Source of the DNA: Gigantopelta aegis
Lineage: Eukaryota > Mollusca > Gastropoda > Neomphalida > Peltospiridae
DNA: 64,000 bases
Assembly: GCF_016097555.1 (NCBI RefSeq)
Contig: NC_054702.1
Span: 111,143,014-111,207,013, forward strand
Reading direction: 5' to 3'
The notes beneath the pieces are model-generated. The model was not told where the DNA came from and ran no database searches. It saw nothing but the letters and a program-made list of their open reading frames with translations. Both the position numbers and the translations under genes were made by a program. Shown here one piece after another: positions 61,505 through 64,000 of this stretch. Every line of letters begins with the position of its first letter. Positions within the stretch are counted from its first letter, which is position 1.

Positions 61505-64000
61505 TAAGAAGTACAGAATATGCATCAAGGCTTTGATATGAAGACACACTACCTTATGATATGAAGATACACTTATGATATGAAGACCCACTACTGTGTG
61601 CTACGAAGACACACTACCTTAAGATATAAAGACACACTACCTTATGATATGAAGACACACTACCTTATGATATGAAGACACACTACCGTGTGATATAAAG
61701 ACACACTACCGTAAGATATAAAGACACAATACCTTATGATATGAAGACACACTACCGTATGATATAAAGACACACTACCGTATGATATAAAGACACACTA
61801 CCGTATGATATAAAGACACACTACCTTATGATATGAAGACACACTACCGTGTGATATAAAGACACACTACCGTGTGATATAAACACACACTACCTTATGA
61901 TATGAAGACACACTACCGTATGATATAAAGACACACTACCTTATGATATGAAGACACACTACCTTATGATATGAAGACACACTACCTTATGATATGAAGA
62001 CACACTACCTTATGATATGAAGACACACTACCTTATGATATGAAGACACACTACCTTATGTTATGAAGACACACTACCTTATGATATGAAGACACACTAC
62101 CGTATGATATGAAGACACACTACCTTATGATATAAAGACACACTACCGTTATGATATGAAGACACACTACCTTATGATATAAACACACCCTACCTTATGA
62201 TATGAAGACACACTACCTTATGATATGAAGAGACACTACCGTGTGTTATGAAGACACACTACCGTATGATATAAAGACACACTACCGTATGATATGAAGA
62301 CACACTACCTTATGATATGAAGACACACTACCGTGTGATATGAAGACACAATACTGTATGATATAAAGACACACTACCGTATGATATGAAGACACACTAC
62401 CTTATGATATGAAGACACACTACTGTGTGATATGAAGACACACTACCGATATGAAGACACACTGCCTTATGATATGAAGACACACTACCGTATGTTATGA
62501 AGACACACTACCGTGTGATATAAAGACACACTACCGTATATATGAACATACAACCGTATGATATGACACACTACCTTATGATATGAAGACACACTACCTT
62601 ATGATATGAAGACACACTACCTTATGATATGAAGACACACTACCTTATGATATGAAGACACACTACCTTATGATATGAAGACACACTACCGTATGATATG
62701 AAGACACACTACCTTATGATATAAAGACACACTACCGTATGATATGAAGACACACTACCTTATGATATGAAGACACACTACCGTGTGATATGAAGACACA
62801 ATACCGTATGATATAAAGACACACTACCGTATGATATGAAGACACACTACCTTATGATATGAAGACACACTACCGTGTGATATGAAGACACACTACCGAT
62901 ATGAAGACACTACCGTATGATATAAAGACACACTACCGTATGATATGAAGACACACTACCGTATGATATAAAGACACACTACCGTATGATATGAAGACAC
63001 ACTACCTTATGATATGAAGACACACTACCTTATGATATGAAGACACACTACCTTATGATATGAAGACACACTACCTTATGATATGAAGACACACTACCTT
63101 ATGATATGAAGACACACTACCTTATGATGAAGACACACTACCGTATGATATGAACACACACAACCGTATGATATGAAGACACACTACCTTATGATATGAA
63201 GACACACCGTATGATATGAAGACACACTACCTTATGATATGAAGACACACTACCGTATGATATGAAGACACACTACCTTATGATATGAACACACACTACC
63301 TTATGATATGAAGACACACTACCTTATGTTATGAAGACACACTACCTGTTATGAAGACACACTACTGTATGATATGAAGACACACTACCGTATGATATGA
63401 AGACACACTACCTTATGATATGAACACACACTACCTTATGATATGAAGACACACAACCGTATGATATGAAGACACACAACCGTATGATATGAAGACACAC
63501 TACCTTATGATATGAACACACACTACCTTATGATATGAACACACACTACCTTATGATATGAACACACTACCTTATGATATGAAGACACACTACCTTATGA
63601 TATGAACACACTACCTTATGATATGAACACACACTACCTTATGATATGAAGACACACTACCGTATGATATGAAGACACACTACCGTATGATATGAAGACA
63701 CACTACCTTATGATATGAACACACACTACCTTATGATATGAAGACACACTACCTTATGATATGAAGACACACTACCTTATGATATGAACACACACTACCT
63801 TATGATATGAAGACACACTACCGTATGATATGAAGACACACTACCGTATGATATGAAGACACACTACCTTATGATATGAAGACACACTACCTTATGATAT
63901 GAAGACACACTACCGTATGATATGAAGACACACAACTGTATGATATGAACACACTACCTTATGATATGAAGACACACTACCTTATGATATGAAGACACAC
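61505..64000. repeat. 23-bp satellite, second block, runs off window
   Basis: Same unit as 57735-60075, and unit variants follow in the same order at first (for example CACTACTGTGTGCTACGAAG at 57809 and 61589), so the satellite was duplicated together with the neighbouring region. Confidence 0.95.

Noticed and set aside
57735..64000. Possible centromere
   Set aside because: A 23-bp satellite of a few kilobases within a gene intron is too small and too local to support that.

Overview
The window is eukaryotic and most likely from a mollusc, probably a gastropod. The reasons are introns of several kilobases with GT..AG borders, repeated tRNA-headed SINE copies, Tc1, hAT-like, Ngaro-like and KRBA2-like transposon remains, and many minisatellites. 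The species cannot be named from sequence alone. No rRNA gene, tRNA gene, CRISPR array or bacterial gene organisation is visible.

Layout. 1-872: minus-strand retrotransposon Gag remnant running off the left edge. 873-4180: AT-rich, mostly featureless. 4181-5796: a small tyrosine-recombinase retroelement remnant with split direct repeats (A1-B1-A2-B2), abutting the broken 3' end of a KRBA2/SCAND3-like integrase gene. 5800-11550: intergenic repeats, SINEs and MITEs. 11561-34031 (+): a complete 11-exon proprotein convertase gene of the PC1/3 (PCSK1) type, 848 codons, every exon joined in phase. 34032-45860: 3' flank, a ~1.9 kb tandem array and a nearly intact Tc1 transposon (about 41228-42810). 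45861-57133 (-): the last six exons of an FLVCR/SLC49 transporter gene whose 5' part lies beyond the right edge. 57735-64000: a 23-bp satellite, interrupted by an eroded second copy of the FLVCR region.

Main observation. Two unrelated genes on opposite strands each carry an intronic minisatellite whose unit is a copy of their own exon end plus 5' splice site. In the convertase gene, exon 9 and its GTAAGT donor are repeated about 18 times (40-bp unit). In the transporter gene, the last ~30 coding bases of one exon plus its GTATGT donor are repeated roughly 130 times over 5.75 kb and fill almost the whole intron. A third array begins 4 to 6 bp inside the donor of another FLVCR exon. This points to tandem amplification seeded at 5' splice sites, giving introns with tens to over a hundred decoy donors. 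The very long open frames at about 48.0-53.9 kb come from this repeat and are not a gene.

How the genes work. PC1/3 cleaves prohormones at paired basic residues in the regulated secretory pathway. FLVCR proteins are 12-helix membrane carriers linked to choline/ethanolamine and heme. Their closeness here (tail to tail, about 12 kb apart) suggests no functional link.
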